A stretch of 64,000 nt of DNA. Source: JAIBBV01 sp044347745 (lineage in GTDB: Bacteria; Bdellovibrionota_C; UBA2361; JAFLCA01). The notes below the pieces were generated by a model that saw only the letters and a program-made list of their open reading frames with translations, was not told the DNA's origin and ran no database searches. Made by a program: the position numbers and the translations under genes. The stretch is taken from NCBI GenBank assembly GCA_044347745.1, contig JBIKUD010000007.1, positions 35,463 to 99,462 on the forward strand, given 5' to 3'. Position 1 is the first letter of the stretch, and the number at the start of each line of letters is the position of its first letter. Positions 9,308-17,759 of the stretch are shown in pieces.

Positions 9308-9470
9308 CCCTAGAACTCCTCTTCCTTGCAATGCCTCTTAACCATTCAGGCAACGTACCTTAAGCTATCACTTACCTGACTTAAGATGCTCAAACTTCTT
9401 TCGGTGCTTCTAGATTAGAGTAATTTCTCAAACCGGAGAGCTTACATAACTATCTGATATTAATGGGTTT

Positions 9471-9830
9471 TTATTGACCCCTCTTTTGTAGCCTCTGCAT
9501 GTCCTCAATTACTACCCTTTTTATTCCCAAACCTGGTCCCTCGGCGATGTTCTGCGCGAGCGCATCGTTAAACATATCCCGATACATCTCTTCCTCATGA
9601 CTACCCGAAAGAAGTCCCTCTTTTGGTACCGTTGCCCACATTGACTTGACCATCTCTCCAACCAGCATGGATTCAAATTGGGTTGCGGCATTTTCTAGCT
9701 CTGCCTGAGCAGTAGGCGTGGTGTTTTTTCCTTGTTGAGTTAACTTTTGAAGACCTTCTAGTTGGCTCTCTATACGGCGAAGCGGCAACATCTGAATCCC
9801 GGAACTTGCCATCAACTTTGAGTCACTCAT
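9471..9830 (-). CDS. flgJ: rod-binding protein FlgJ, N-terminal domain only
   Basis: Rod assembly factor of 119 residues carrying the Rod-binding domain (AATQFESMLVGEMVKSMW at about 47-64, then MFNDALAQNIAEGPGLGI). The muramidase domain found in enterobacterial FlgJ is absent, as in many delta- and alphaproteobacteria, so peptidoglycan cutting during rod growth must come from another enzyme. It sits 9 bases after flgI in the flgFGAHIJ run, and about 160 bases separate it from flgM. Confidence 0.93.
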   Translation of the reverse strand: MSDSKLMASSGIQMLPLRRIESQLEGLQKLTQQGKNTTPTAQAELENAATQFESMLVGEMVKSMWATVPKEGLLSGSHEEEMYRDMFNDALAQNIAEGPGLGIKRVVIEDMQRLQKRGQ

Positions 9831-9839
9831 ACATCACTC

Positions 9840-10970
9840 CTACATCACAATAAGCTCGGCTTGCAGAGCTCCAGCGCGTTTTAACGCTTGAAAGATTGAA
9901 ATAAGATCTCGTGGAGTTGCTCCAAGCGCATTTAATGCTCCCACTACTTCACCAAGTGTTACCTGACCACCAATTATCCCCAACCGACGATCCTCCTCCG
10001 CTACATTAACATCGGTGTTGGTGACCGTTTGGGTCTGACCTTCACCCAACGCATTGGGTTGTGAAACTTGGGTTTCTGAGCGAATAGAGATGTTTAAGTT
10101 TCCGTGTGCAAGTGCGACTCGGCTTATGGTAACCGCTTCGCCCATAATAATGGTCCCCGTGCGTTCGTTGACGACTACTCGAGCTCCGAGATCCTGTTCG
10201 ACTGACACCATTTCAAGTTTCGCCACTAAGCCGATGGGATCACGCGCTAAATCGCCAACAAGCGGAATTTCAACCGACGCGGCGTCTAGAGCGGTTGCCA
10301 GCGGCCGACCTAAAGATTGATTGATTCCAGCCACCACCCTGGTAATCGTGGTAAAATCTGGATCACGGAGCACAATACGGACTCGTTTTGATTGGAATAA
10401 GTCAAACGCAAGCGCTCGCTCTACAGTAGCTCCCTGGGCGATGAGTCCCACAGTTGGATGATTTTTTTGGGCAGAATCTCCCCCACCCTCAACCGCAAAC
10501 CCGCCGACAGACACAGCTCCTTGAGCAACCGCGTACACATTGCCATCTGCGCCTTTAAGCGTGGTAAAGAGCAAGTTTCCGCCTTGAAGACTTTTTGCAT
10601 CTCCAAGCGACGAAAGTGTTACGTCAATTTTTGTTCCGGGCCTCACAAACGCTGGCAACTCAGCAGTAACCATTACGGCTGCTATATTTTTTACTTTAAT
10701 GTCCTTGGGATCGAGACGAATGCCCAGCTTCTCTAACATGTTGGAGACGCTTTTTGTGGTAAACTGAGCGCCATTTCCATCACCTGTTCCATTAAGGCCA
10801 ACAACAACACCAAATCCGAAAAGCTGATTACCCCGTACTCCTTCCACATCTGCCAGATCTTTTAGGCGAGCTGCGTGGGCTGGGAACGAAATCGTCAACA
10901 CCAAAAGAATAAGCAGCACAACCGCACAAAAACTGCGCCCCAGTATTTTGCTTAGATTTAAAATGGCCAT
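9840..10970 (-). CDS. flgI: flagellar P-ring protein FlgI
   Basis: Periplasmic P-ring subunit around the rod at the peptidoglycan layer. The 376-residue product has a signal peptide (ending SFPAHAARL, about residue 33) and the full FlgI run: LADVEGVRGNQLFGFGVVVG, then VMVTAELPAFVRPGTKIDVT, and the C-terminal TPRDLISIFQALKRAGALQA. Length and motifs are ordinary. The start lies 13 bases inside flgH, indicating coupled translation. Confidence 0.97.
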   Translation of the reverse strand: MAILNLSKILGRSFCAVVLLILLVLTISFPAHAARLKDLADVEGVRGNQLFGFGVVVGLNGTGDGNGAQFTTKSVSNMLEKLGIRLDPKDIKVKNIAAVMVTAELPAFVRPGTKIDVTLSSLGDAKSLQGGNLLFTTLKGADGNVYAVAQGAVSVGGFAVEGGGDSAQKNHPTVGLIAQGATVERALAFDLFQSKRVRIVLRDPDFTTITRVVAGINQSLGRPLATALDAASVEIPLVGDLARDPIGLVAKLEMVSVEQDLGARVVVNERTGTIIMGEAVTISRVALAHGNLNISIRSETQVSQPNALGEGQTQTVTNTDVNVAEEDRRLGIIGGQVTLGEVVGALNALGATPRDLISIFQALKRAGALQAELIVM

Positions 10971-11935
10971 ACAGTCCTCATCAAACGTCCAAGCCAGCCA
11001 CCAACTTGTGATTCACCCACAGTTCCTTCACCGTAGTAATCAACTCTGAGCTGGGCAATTTTCGATGAATCAACCTCATTTTCAGAAGAAATATCTTTGG
11101 GTCTCACCAAACCGGAGATAACCATAATTTGCTCTTCACTATTCACCGATATGATTTTTTTACCTTCAACTCGCAAAATGCCAGATGGCAACACCTCAGC
11201 AACCATAGCTGAAATACGAGCGGTTAAGCTTCCTTTACGATTTGTTTTGCCTTCACCCTTAAAATCATTCTGTGCTGAAGCGCTAATTAAGCTTCCCGGA
11301 AGAACGTCTCCTTGTGCTTTCCCTTCAAGCCCACGCTCCAAATCGGTTTCGTAGCCCAATAAATTTTCTATTGCGGCCTCAACCGTGCTTTTCTGTTTAA
11401 CTTCGGTATTTGCTTCTTTTTTACCTTCAGATCTTTCTGTAATTACAATGGTAATGAGATCCATTGGCTGCCAAGCTCTGTCATCGCGAAAGAGTTCATT
11501 ACCAGCCCGACTTTCTTGCCACAATGAGGACGTAACCCCTGGTTCGCCAATACTCAAAGGACTTTGGTAGTCTCGCTGGAGTGGCATGGTACTCCGCTCC
11601 ATGGTAAATCCTTCTTGGCTAATTTCTCCCTCATGCTGAGGAGAGAGAGCAGCAGATTCTGATTCGCTTGCGTCTTGCGCAGACGCAAAACGTAGTCTTG
11701 CCCTACCCTCATCACGCCCTTGGGCGGCAACAATAGTGTGTATGTTTCGATATTCTCCCGAGCGTTCTAACGCTCCCGGATAGCGAACTTGCCTCTGAGC
11801 GTACTGCTGTTGCAAATTACGCGTATATTCCTGAGCTGGAATTGACTGCATCACATGTTTAGGCGCTGCGCAGCCCGAGAAAATTAATGCTCCTAAACTT
11901 GCGAATGGCATAATTCTATATATATTTTTTCTCAT
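10958..11935 (-). CDS. flgH: flagellar L-ring lipoprotein FlgH with long N-terminal insertion
   Basis: Outer-membrane L-ring subunit. A lipobox (IFSGC, Cys about 22) gives a lipid anchor, and the conserved FlgH body begins near residue 140 (LFRDDRAWQPMDLITIVITE) and ends with RVDYYGEGTVGESQVGGWLG. At 325 residues it is roughly 90-100 longer than typical FlgH. The surplus is a polar, Gln/Ser/Arg-rich stretch (about 30-135) between lipobox and body. It overlaps flgA by four bases and flgI by 13. Confidence 0.94.
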   Translation of the reverse strand: MRKNIYRIMPFASLGALIFSGCAAPKHVMQSIPAQEYTRNLQQQYAQRQVRYPGALERSGEYRNIHTIVAAQGRDEGRARLRFASAQDASESESAALSPQHEGEISQEGFTMERSTMPLQRDYQSPLSIGEPGVTSSLWQESRAGNELFRDDRAWQPMDLITIVITERSEGKKEANTEVKQKSTVEAAIENLLGYETDLERGLEGKAQGDVLPGSLISASAQNDFKGEGKTNRKGSLTARISAMVAEVLPSGILRVEGKKIISVNSEEQIMVISGLVRPKDISSENEVDSSKIAQLRVDYYGEGTVGESQVGGWLGRLMRTVWPF

Positions 11936-12903
11936 GGCTTCACCCCAACTAGTCCAGGCTCAAGTACCGTTGCTGCTATAATTTTTTTCGATGCTTCATT
12001 CCGAACTCGAATCTCATGTCCACGCCCACCTGCCTCAAGCGCAACTCCAGTTGCACTCACCTCAAATAAGCCGTTTTTATAAACCATACTGACCTTACTT
12101 CCCGCTTCAATCACCGGAGGCGTACTCAGTCGTTCGCGTCGGAAGGGCTCACCTGTTTCAATTGTTCGAGCTGCACGCTGACCGACAATTTCTCCTTGTT
12201 CACTAACTGCATCTCGCGGTAGCAATAAACTGCTGAGTCGAGCAAATGAAATATCTTCGGCCCCCACAAGTTCTCCGCGTTGAAGTGTGCGACGAGCTAC
12301 CGGCATTTCAAGCCACTCATCTACTCTAGCTTCAATTGTACGCGAGCTTATCTCACGACCATCAACGAGAACTTTTATTAAAAATGGTAATAGGCCTTGC
12401 GCAGATCGTGCTGCCGGCTCGGCTTTAAGCTCAGTATTACCTGGTGGAATCCACATATTCCCGTCATAGCGAATTTCCCTGAGCTCAATGCTACGCCCAG
12501 AGTTATCAAGAGAAGTGCGAAGCGCAGCTCTAACCTCCTCTACACCAAGTGGCCGACCAGCTCGGCGTACTACAATGGTGGGAGGAAAGGAGTAGCCCAC
12601 TCGGGTCACATCAACCCCAGCTGCTTTCATCTTATCAACCACAGATTGAGCGCTGAGCTTTAGTTCAGTACCTGGAGCTGGACTTGCTCCAAGATAAATT
12701 TTCTTAAGGCCTATCACTTCATCGTCATGCTGTAGATCGGTCGCCATCACATCAGCGACATCTCCAAGCCGAAGCGATGGAGTAGTCACGGTTACTTCAG
12801 CACGGCCAGTTGCAGTCACTTTAAAGGTCTTTGTATCAAGGCCATGCGCCTTGGATACGAGGAAACTGCTGAGCAATGCGGCATAAAGCACGAAGTGTTT
12901 CAT
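11932..12903 (-). CDS. flgA: flagellar basal body P-ring formation protein FlgA
   Basis: Periplasmic chaperone for P-ring assembly. The 323-residue product has a signal peptide (SKAHGLD, about residue 22) and the C-terminal SAF-type domain (VARRTLQRGELVGAEDISFA, then GQRAARTIETGEPFRRERL, and VSMVYKNGLFEVSATGVALE). The N-terminal portion of about 190 residues makes it longer than enterobacterial FlgA (about 220) but usual for deltaproteobacterial forms. It lies 4 bases after flgG and overlaps flgH by four bases. Confidence 0.93.
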   Translation of the reverse strand: MKHFVLYAALLSSFLVSKAHGLDTKTFKVTATGRAEVTVTTPSLRLGDVADVMATDLQHDDEVIGLKKIYLGASPAPGTELKLSAQSVVDKMKAAGVDVTRVGYSFPPTIVVRRAGRPLGVEEVRAALRTSLDNSGRSIELREIRYDGNMWIPPGNTELKAEPAARSAQGLLPFLIKVLVDGREISSRTIEARVDEWLEMPVARRTLQRGELVGAEDISFARLSSLLLPRDAVSEQGEIVGQRAARTIETGEPFRRERLSTPPVIEAGSKVSMVYKNGLFEVSATGVALEAGGRGHEIRVRNEASKKIIAATVLEPGLVGVKP

Positions 12904-12907
12904 ACTA

Positions 12908-13696
12908 TTACCTCTTCAGGTTAATTCCCTGAGACAACATCTCATCGGCAGTGGATATTCCCTTTGAAGAGGCTTCATAAGCGCGCTGGGCGGTGATCAT
13001 GCTAACCACCTGCTCAACGACGCTCACATTACTACTCTCCAAAAATCCCTGATTAAGTCGCCCCACTCCATTCTCGGAAAATCTACCAGCCTGTGGTGAC
13101 CCCGAAGACACTGTTTCTTGATACAGATTTCGACCAATAGCTCTTAAACCAGCATTGTTGGTAAAACGAACGGCCGTAAGCTCACCTAAACTGGTGGGTG
13201 TGGTACTTCCGGGTTGTGTTACGCTGACCGTTCCGTCCTGGCCAATTGTCACAGACAAGGCATCACTTGGAATGGTGAGGCCCGGCGCAAGCGCATATCC
13301 ATCAGAAGTTACCATCTGGCCATTCTGATCCAACTGAAACGCGCCTGAGCGTGTATAGGCGGTGCTCCCATCAGGAAGTGTAAGTTGGAAAAATCCATCG
13401 CCTTCTATCGCAACATCGAGTTGGTTACTCGTGGAAGTCAGATCGCCTTGGGCAAATACTTTCTGAACCGATGCAGTTTTAACACCCAAACCAACTTGAA
13501 TGCCGCTTGGATTGCTCGAACTTGATGAAGTTGGGGCTCCAGGCTCAATCACATATTGGTACATTAAGTCTTGGAAATCCGCGCGGCTCTTTTTGTAGCC
13601 AGTAGTGTTTACGTTTGCCAAATTGTTGGCAATGACATCGATATTAGTTTCTTGGGCACCCATTCCGGTTGCCGCAGTGTATAACGCACGAATCAT
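12908..13696 (-). CDS. flgG: flagellar distal rod protein FlgG
   Basis: Subunit of the distal rod. The 262-residue product opens with the textbook MIRALYTAATGMGAQETNID and the NNLANVNTTGYKKSRADFQD motif, and closes with SNVSVVEQVVSMITAQRAYE followed by an ISTADEML helix. It is preceded by flgF and followed 4 bases later by flgA, the order typical of deltaproteobacterial rod operons. A GGAGAGAA ribosome site lies ahead of the ATG. Confidence 0.97.
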   Translation of the reverse strand: MIRALYTAATGMGAQETNIDVIANNLANVNTTGYKKSRADFQDLMYQYVIEPGAPTSSSSSNPSGIQVGLGVKTASVQKVFAQGDLTSTSNQLDVAIEGDGFFQLTLPDGSTAYTRSGAFQLDQNGQMVTSDGYALAPGLTIPSDALSVTIGQDGTVSVTQPGSTTPTSLGELTAVRFTNNAGLRAIGRNLYQETVSSGSPQAGRFSENGVGRLNQGFLESSNVSVVEQVVSMITAQRAYEASSKGISTADEMLSQGINLKR

Positions 13697-13720
13697 ATGA
13701 TTCTCTCCTTAAAATTCTAA

Positions 13721-14485
13721 TTATGACGGCCTACGCCCCACCTGCGAAATTGCGGTTTGGTTCATCTGATCAATTGACTGACTTGTTTTAGTGTAAAGCT
13801 CAAATCCTTTACTTGCTGAAATAAGCTCAATCATCGAAGTAATCGCCGACACATTCGACATCTCGAGCGACGCCGGAATTACTTCAGGTTCAACAGCCGC
13901 TGGCGCGGGCTGCCCAGGGGCTACGGTAAAACGCGAACCTCCTTCACGAAGCAAATTGGCCGGATTCTCTACTCGAGCCACTTGCAACCTCCCAACCTGA
14001 ACGCCATTTGAGAAAACCGCACCACTCGGAGCTATCGAAACTCCCCCATTTGGAATTGAAATGGCTCCACCATCACCCTGCACCTGCATGCCGTCCTGGG
14101 TTGCAATTTCACCATTAGAATTGAGAGTAAAATTTCCAGCTCTAGTGTAACGAACTCCCTGAGGCGTATTCAGCACGAAAAAGTCATTCGGATTTCGCAA
14201 TGCTACATCCAAGACATTCCCCGTTGCTTTTATTGGGCCTGGAGTAAAATCGGTGACGCTGCCCACATGCACAGCCCCGGGAGAACGAGCGTGATCCCCC
14301 TCTGCAAAGGGATCATTCGATGCCACAGCAGCAGCCAATGTTTGGTCAAAGGATTGAGTTGAATTGACTAGCATCTCCTTTTTAAAGCCAACGGTATTGA
14401 TGTTAGCTAAATTATTATTCACCACATCAAGCTTTCGAAGCTGAATGAGTCCACCCGAGGCTGCTATGTATGAACCACGTTCCAT
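13721..14485 (-). CDS. flgF: flagellar proximal rod protein FlgF
   Basis: Proximal rod subunit. The 254-residue product has the rod-protein N-terminus (MERGSYIAASGGLIQLRKLD, NNLANINTVGFKKEML) and the C-terminal motif LEMSNVSAITSMIELISASK with KTSQSIDQMNQTAI. It is distinguished from FlgG by the shorter, divergent N-terminus and by lying upstream of a clear FlgG. It follows the DUF2802-like gene by 9 bases. Confidence 0.93.
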   Translation of the reverse strand: MERGSYIAASGGLIQLRKLDVVNNNLANINTVGFKKEMLVNSTQSFDQTLAAAVASNDPFAEGDHARSPGAVHVGSVTDFTPGPIKATGNVLDVALRNPNDFFVLNTPQGVRYTRAGNFTLNSNGEIATQDGMQVQGDGGAISIPNGGVSIAPSGAVFSNGVQVGRLQVARVENPANLLREGGSRFTVAPGQPAPAAVEPEVIPASLEMSNVSAITSMIELISASKGFELYTKTSQSIDQMNQTAISQVGRRPS

Positions 14486-14494
14486 CGATCGCTC

Positions 14495-15358
14495 CTATAA
14501 AGTAATAGTTTGGCGTTTCATCGTGGACATAACTCCAAGTCGCGGATCCTCATCTACCACTTGCGCAATGTGCCCTTCCTTATTCTGCGCCACGGCTCTT
14601 TCACCGATAATCATTTGAGAAAGTGCCCGAATTTCACTGATTGGTAAGTTCGTTTGCGATGCTACTTGAGCAAGGCCATCTCCAGCACGTAACAGTTCTT
14701 CGGCTTTTAAATACACATCTTCAATGGCTGCCTCTGCTTGTTGAGCAGCGGGTGGTTGCTTTGGCGGTTTTGGCATGGAACGTTTTGGAGCTTCGGGTTC
14801 AGTGACTTCGCTGACTTCTTTTTGAACTTGGGCTTTCAGGGGACTATATGTACGCATTGCGCGTTGCTGAGCCCTACCAGGGACCTTCCCTGATGTCTGT
14901 GATTCAGAAATAGCTTCTGCAGCTATCGGCTCTCCGTAAATATTTACTTTCTTCCACTCAACGGGCGGCTCTGAAGGCTCAACTTCAATTGAACGTCTTA
15001 ATTTAGAATTTGCCGCTACCGGAGCTGCTTCTGGCACCGGCGGTGTCACCGGAGCTGCGACCGGACGCGAGACTTCGGCCTGTTGTTGCGCGGCTAATTT
15101 GGTGATTCGCTGCTCGGCGAGATCGGCGTCTATCAATGCCTTTTCTAGAGCCTGCTGCCTGCGCATGAGCTGATCATTTAATGAACGACCAGCACCATCA
15201 GCTTCGCGGACAAGCACACGTAACGCCCCCTCAAGCTCACGTACTGCTCGGAGCTGGGCATTAATACGCGGTGAACGCACAAACTGAAATGATAAATATA
15301 CAAGTGAGCATAGCAGCAACACATCTGTAGCTAACTGCCAAAATCCAAGGTTCACCAT
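14495..15358 (-). CDS. DUF2802/SwrB-like membrane-anchored coiled-coil protein
   Basis: A 287-residue protein with an N-terminal membrane helix (about 8-27, LATDVLLLCSLVYLSFQF), a coiled coil (about 35-95), a Pro/Ala-rich linker, and a C-terminal helix-turn-helix-like stretch AEELLRAGDGLAQVASQTNL (about 228-247) that recalls the C-terminus of DUF2802/DUF6115 proteins found at the head of flagellar operons. It is the first gene of the run into flgF and follows a -24/-12 promoter. The family assignment is from memory of that motif and the position; the function is not established. Confidence 0.65.
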   Translation of the reverse strand: MVNLGFWQLATDVLLLCSLVYLSFQFVRSPRINAQLRAVRELEGALRVLVREADGAGRSLNDQLMRRQQALEKALIDADLAEQRITKLAAQQQAEVSRPVAAPVTPPVPEAAPVAANSKLRRSIEVEPSEPPVEWKKVNIYGEPIAAEAISESQTSGKVPGRAQQRAMRTYSPLKAQVQKEVSEVTEPEAPKRSMPKPPKQPPAAQQAEAAIEDVYLKAEELLRAGDGLAQVASQTNLPISEIRALSQMIIGERAVAQNKEGHIAQVVDEDPRLGVMSTMKRQTITL

Positions 15359-15498
15359 ATTCGCCTCTTCGCTAGAAAGTTACCCATAAATCGAGCCTTT
15401 GCTCTTTTTATGAATCACCTCACACTTCACCCGCACGCGGGTCACATTCCTTTTCTGGTTAGGCCTGCGCTGTCAGATTTCCGTCGCCGTAGCGATGG

Positions 15499-15518
15499 CA
15501 CGTCAGCTCTTTGACGTG
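15499..15518. promoter_or_regulatory. inverted repeat CACGTCA-6-TGACGTG
   Basis: A perfect 7-bp inverted repeat with a six-base spacer, about 60-90 bases downstream of the predicted -24/-12 promoter and in the leader of the flagellar operon. It could bind an activator or repressor of that operon. No protein is assigned. Confidence 0.45.
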
Positions 15519-15576
15519 GACAACACAGCTAACCACCTGAATATTCGTGCACAAATGCACTTCCATACCCTAGAGT

Positions 15577-15592
15577 AGCAAGAGCCTTGCCG
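15577..15592 (-). promoter_or_regulatory. sigma-54 (-24/-12) promoter for the flgF-flgJ operon
   Basis: The minus strand reads CGGCAAGGCTCTTGCT, matching TGGCACRNNNNTTGCW at GG, GC and TTGCT with the required 10-base spacing. The predicted start near 15567 leaves a leader of about 210 bases before the ATG at 15358. Repeated GGCAC/GTGCC half sites lie just upstream (15592-15635), as expected for enhancer sites. Confidence 0.65.
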
Positions 15593-15707
15593 TGTTTTGG
15601 CATCACCTGGCACGTTGGTAGGTGCCGGCTATCATAGCCGCTCGAATCGACCTATACTGTCCTTGATACCTTAAATTACCTAAGTCTACCGCACCGACGC
15701 CGCACCT

Positions 15708-16292
15708 ATGTCTTTTTATCCAAACTTTGACGAAATCATCCAAGGAACAGAGCGTGAACAGTTGTTGCTCGTCAAACGCTCACTGCGTTCTGTCATCCCA
15801 AACATTTTTTATTTTTTTTGTGCCACGGCTATCGTCGCCGTGCTTGAGTATTACCTTTACGATGTGCCCATGCCGGACCTCCCGGTCATTCGACACCTTT
15901 CTGTCCGCTGGCTAGCGCTCATTCCAGTAGTATTTCTCCTTGAAATTGTGCGGCGTTATCATGACGATCTCTATATTTTTGGAGAGCACCGACTTACTCA
16001 CTTAGAGGGACGCCTATCACTCTCATACAGTGTCCCTATGATCAGCTACGTGGATGTGCGCGCTATTACGGTGAAGCAAGACATCTTTGGAAGACTGCTT
16101 GATTACGGCACCATAGAAATCGGAACTGCCGCCGTTGAAGGCAATGAAGTAACCATTCAAGGCATTCGTGCCCCCGTTGAGCTGGCGGCTTTAATTGACG
16201 AGTTTCGCACCTTTAGTAAGGCAAAACGCCGAGAAGAGGCAAAAAGCGAAGGAAATGAGGCAGTTAATCTAGGTACGTCCTCTTCCGAGTAG
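15708..16292 (+). CDS. bacterial PH-domain (bPH2/DUF304) membrane protein
   Basis: A 194-residue inner-membrane protein. Two hydrophobic helices (about 30-50, IFYFFCATAIVAVLEYYL; about 67-85, WLALIPVVFLLEIV) are followed by a small beta domain (about 90-170) with the pattern FGEHRLTHLEGRLSLSYSVP and DIFGRLLDYGTIEIGTA, typical of bPH2/YdbS-like proteins. The tail is charged. The exact role of such proteins is unknown. It is divergent from the flagellar operon and stands alone. Confidence 0.8.
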   Translation: MSFYPNFDEIIQGTEREQLLLVKRSLRSVIPNIFYFFCATAIVAVLEYYLYDVPMPDLPVIRHLSVRWLALIPVVFLLEIVRRYHDDLYIFGEHRLTHLEGRLSLSYSVPMISYVDVRAITVKQDIFGRLLDYGTIEIGTAAVEGNEVTIQGIRAPVELAALIDEFRTFSKAKRREEAKSEGNEAVNLGTSSSE

Positions 16293-16463
16293 AGTGTAAA
16301 ACTCAACAAAACGATGCGTAGTTAGTTCTCTCAAGTAAATTTAAGAAAATGTCGTATATCCTAAGTGCAGGAAGCTCTGTGAAGGTTGCCCCATCTTCGT
16401 AATCCAGCCTGCGTACCTGCGCCTGGCCCTAAACAGTCAGGCGCGTATTTAAGGGACGGTTAT

Positions 16464-17105
16464 ATGATCAATCTTATTGTGGCTGACGATCACGCAGTAT
16501 TAAGACAAGCGTTGTGCGAACTACTACATAATCGAAATGGCAGATACTCCGTAGTTGCTCAGGCTTCTGATGGAGAGGAGCTTGTTTCATTGCTTAAGTC
16601 GCATCACCCCGATCTTGTAATCATGGACGTCGCTATGCCTAAACTCGACGGACTTGCTGCTCTTGAAAAATTGACAAGCGCTGGCGTTTGCCCACCGGTG
16701 CTCATATTGAGCGCAAACGACGGGGGTCGCAACGTGAAGGCTGCGCTCAAAGCCGGAGCACGCGGATTTGTGCCTAAAAATGCAGGAATTCAAGAACTCG
16801 AATTTGCAATCAATTCAATTCTCGAGGGCAAAACGTACTTAAGTCCTTCGATCACCACTTCATTGATGGGAGCACCAGGAAGCGAAGGAACTATTGATAA
16901 TCCGCTCGCTGTTCTTACTAAGCGCGAGCTTGAAATTATGACGCACCTCGCCGATGGCAAGCCAAACAGAGAAATTGGCAAGCTCTTGCATATCAGCACA
17001 CGTACGGTCGACACACATCGCAGTAACATTCTTAAAAAGCTCAAATTGAAGACCAACGCTGAGCTCGTAAAACTTGCGATCAGTCACGGGCTCATTAACG
17101 TTTAA
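16464..17105 (+). CDS. NarL/LuxR-family response regulator
   Basis: Two-domain transcription regulator of 213 residues. I use the ATG at 16464 (AGGGACGG upstream) instead of a TTG 26 codons earlier. The receiver domain has the acid pair D8-D9, phospho-acceptor D55 (LVIMDVAMP), the Ser switch in LILSAND and Lys in VPKNAG. The C-terminal HTH is LTKRELEIMTHLADGKPNRE, then ISTRTVDTHRSNILKKL. No sensor kinase is adjacent, so it is an orphan here. Its 3' end overlaps the convergent TetR gene by 11 bases. Confidence 0.93.
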   Translation: MINLIVADDHAVLRQALCELLHNRNGRYSVVAQASDGEELVSLLKSHHPDLVIMDVAMPKLDGLAALEKLTSAGVCPPVLILSANDGGRNVKAALKAGARGFVPKNAGIQELEFAINSILEGKTYLSPSITTSLMGAPGSEGTIDNPLAVLTKRELEIMTHLADGKPNREIGKLLHISTRTVDTHRSNILKKLKLKTNAELVKLAISHGLINV

Positions 17106-17727
17106 GCGCCCGCCAGCAACTTTCGGCTATATCATCTGCCACTATGCGCGGGCTATCTAAATTGTAGCCATCGAGCCAATCACGCACGTATGCAAGGGGC
17201 ACTCCAAAAAGAAGGCTCCATAAAATATTAGCTTTTAAATCACGAATTTTACCTTCGCGAATACCTCTTTTAAGGGCATGAGTGAGCGTGCGTCCAAGCT
17301 TATCAAAGCCGACCATCGTCGGATGCTTAATAACCCCACCCATAAATTCATTGTGGCGACACAACCAAATATATTTCGAAAGCTGAAAGTTTACCTCAGA
17401 AAACTCCAAAAAAGACCGCACAAGAGTTTTCACGAGCCGCTCAACATCATCGATTTGAGCTACTGAGGCCTGCAATGCCTGACGGAATGCCGCAATGCCC
17501 TCTTGATAGAGCGCTGACGCAACTTCCTCTTTATTTTTAAAATTATGATAGATCGAACCAACGCTACATTTACTTTCGCGACTCAGATCAGGAACATTTG
17601 TATTAAAATACCCCTGCTCCACAAACAATTTTAAGGCCGCAGCCAGAATTCGCTGCCGGGGGCTATAGTCGCTGAAATCGCGATCTTTTAGGAGGCTGAC
17701 TAAGTGAGCAGGCTTTTCGCTTTTCAT
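17095..17727 (-). CDS. TetR/AcrR-family transcriptional regulator
   Basis: A 210-residue predicted repressor. The N-terminal HTH (about 22-68) shows SPRQRILAAALKLFVEQGYF and SKCSVGSIYHNFKNKEEVAS, the TetR signature. The C-terminal ligand domain is helical and not recognisable. The upstream gene sufU (32 bases away, same strand) may be co-transcribed or separate. No operator palindrome was identified around it, so targets are unknown. Confidence 0.9.
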   Translation of the reverse strand: MKSEKPAHLVSLLKDRDFSDYSPRQRILAAALKLFVEQGYFNTNVPDLSRESKCSVGSIYHNFKNKEEVASALYQEGIAAFRQALQASVAQIDDVERLVKTLVRSFLEFSEVNFQLSKYIWLCRHNEFMGGVIKHPTMVGFDKLGRTLTHALKRGIREGKIRDLKANILWSLLFGVPLAYVRDWLDGYNLDSPRIVADDIAESCWRALKR

Positions 17728-17759
17728 GTCCCCATCTTTGGCGCGTTACTCTAAAAAGA

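Larger units (their letters stand above)
15359..15707. other. divergent regulatory region of the flagellar operon
   Basis: About 350 bases with no gene. It holds a minus-strand -24/-12 promoter (15577-15592), a 7-bp dyad (15499-15518), and several TGGCAC/GTGCC half sites between 15592 and 15635, including GGCAC-8-GTGCC. This density fits a sigma-54 promoter with activator sites. Confidence 0.6.

Noticed and set aside
9308..9470. A sigma-54 or sigma-28 promoter before flgM
   Set aside because: TGG...TTGC pairs exist but with spacing 12 or 9 instead of 10, and no TAAA-15-GCCGATAA-like site was found.
15608..15635. A plus-strand -24/-12 promoter for the PH-domain gene at TGGCACG
   Set aside because: The -24 part is perfect, but the -12 GC is replaced by GG at the required position.
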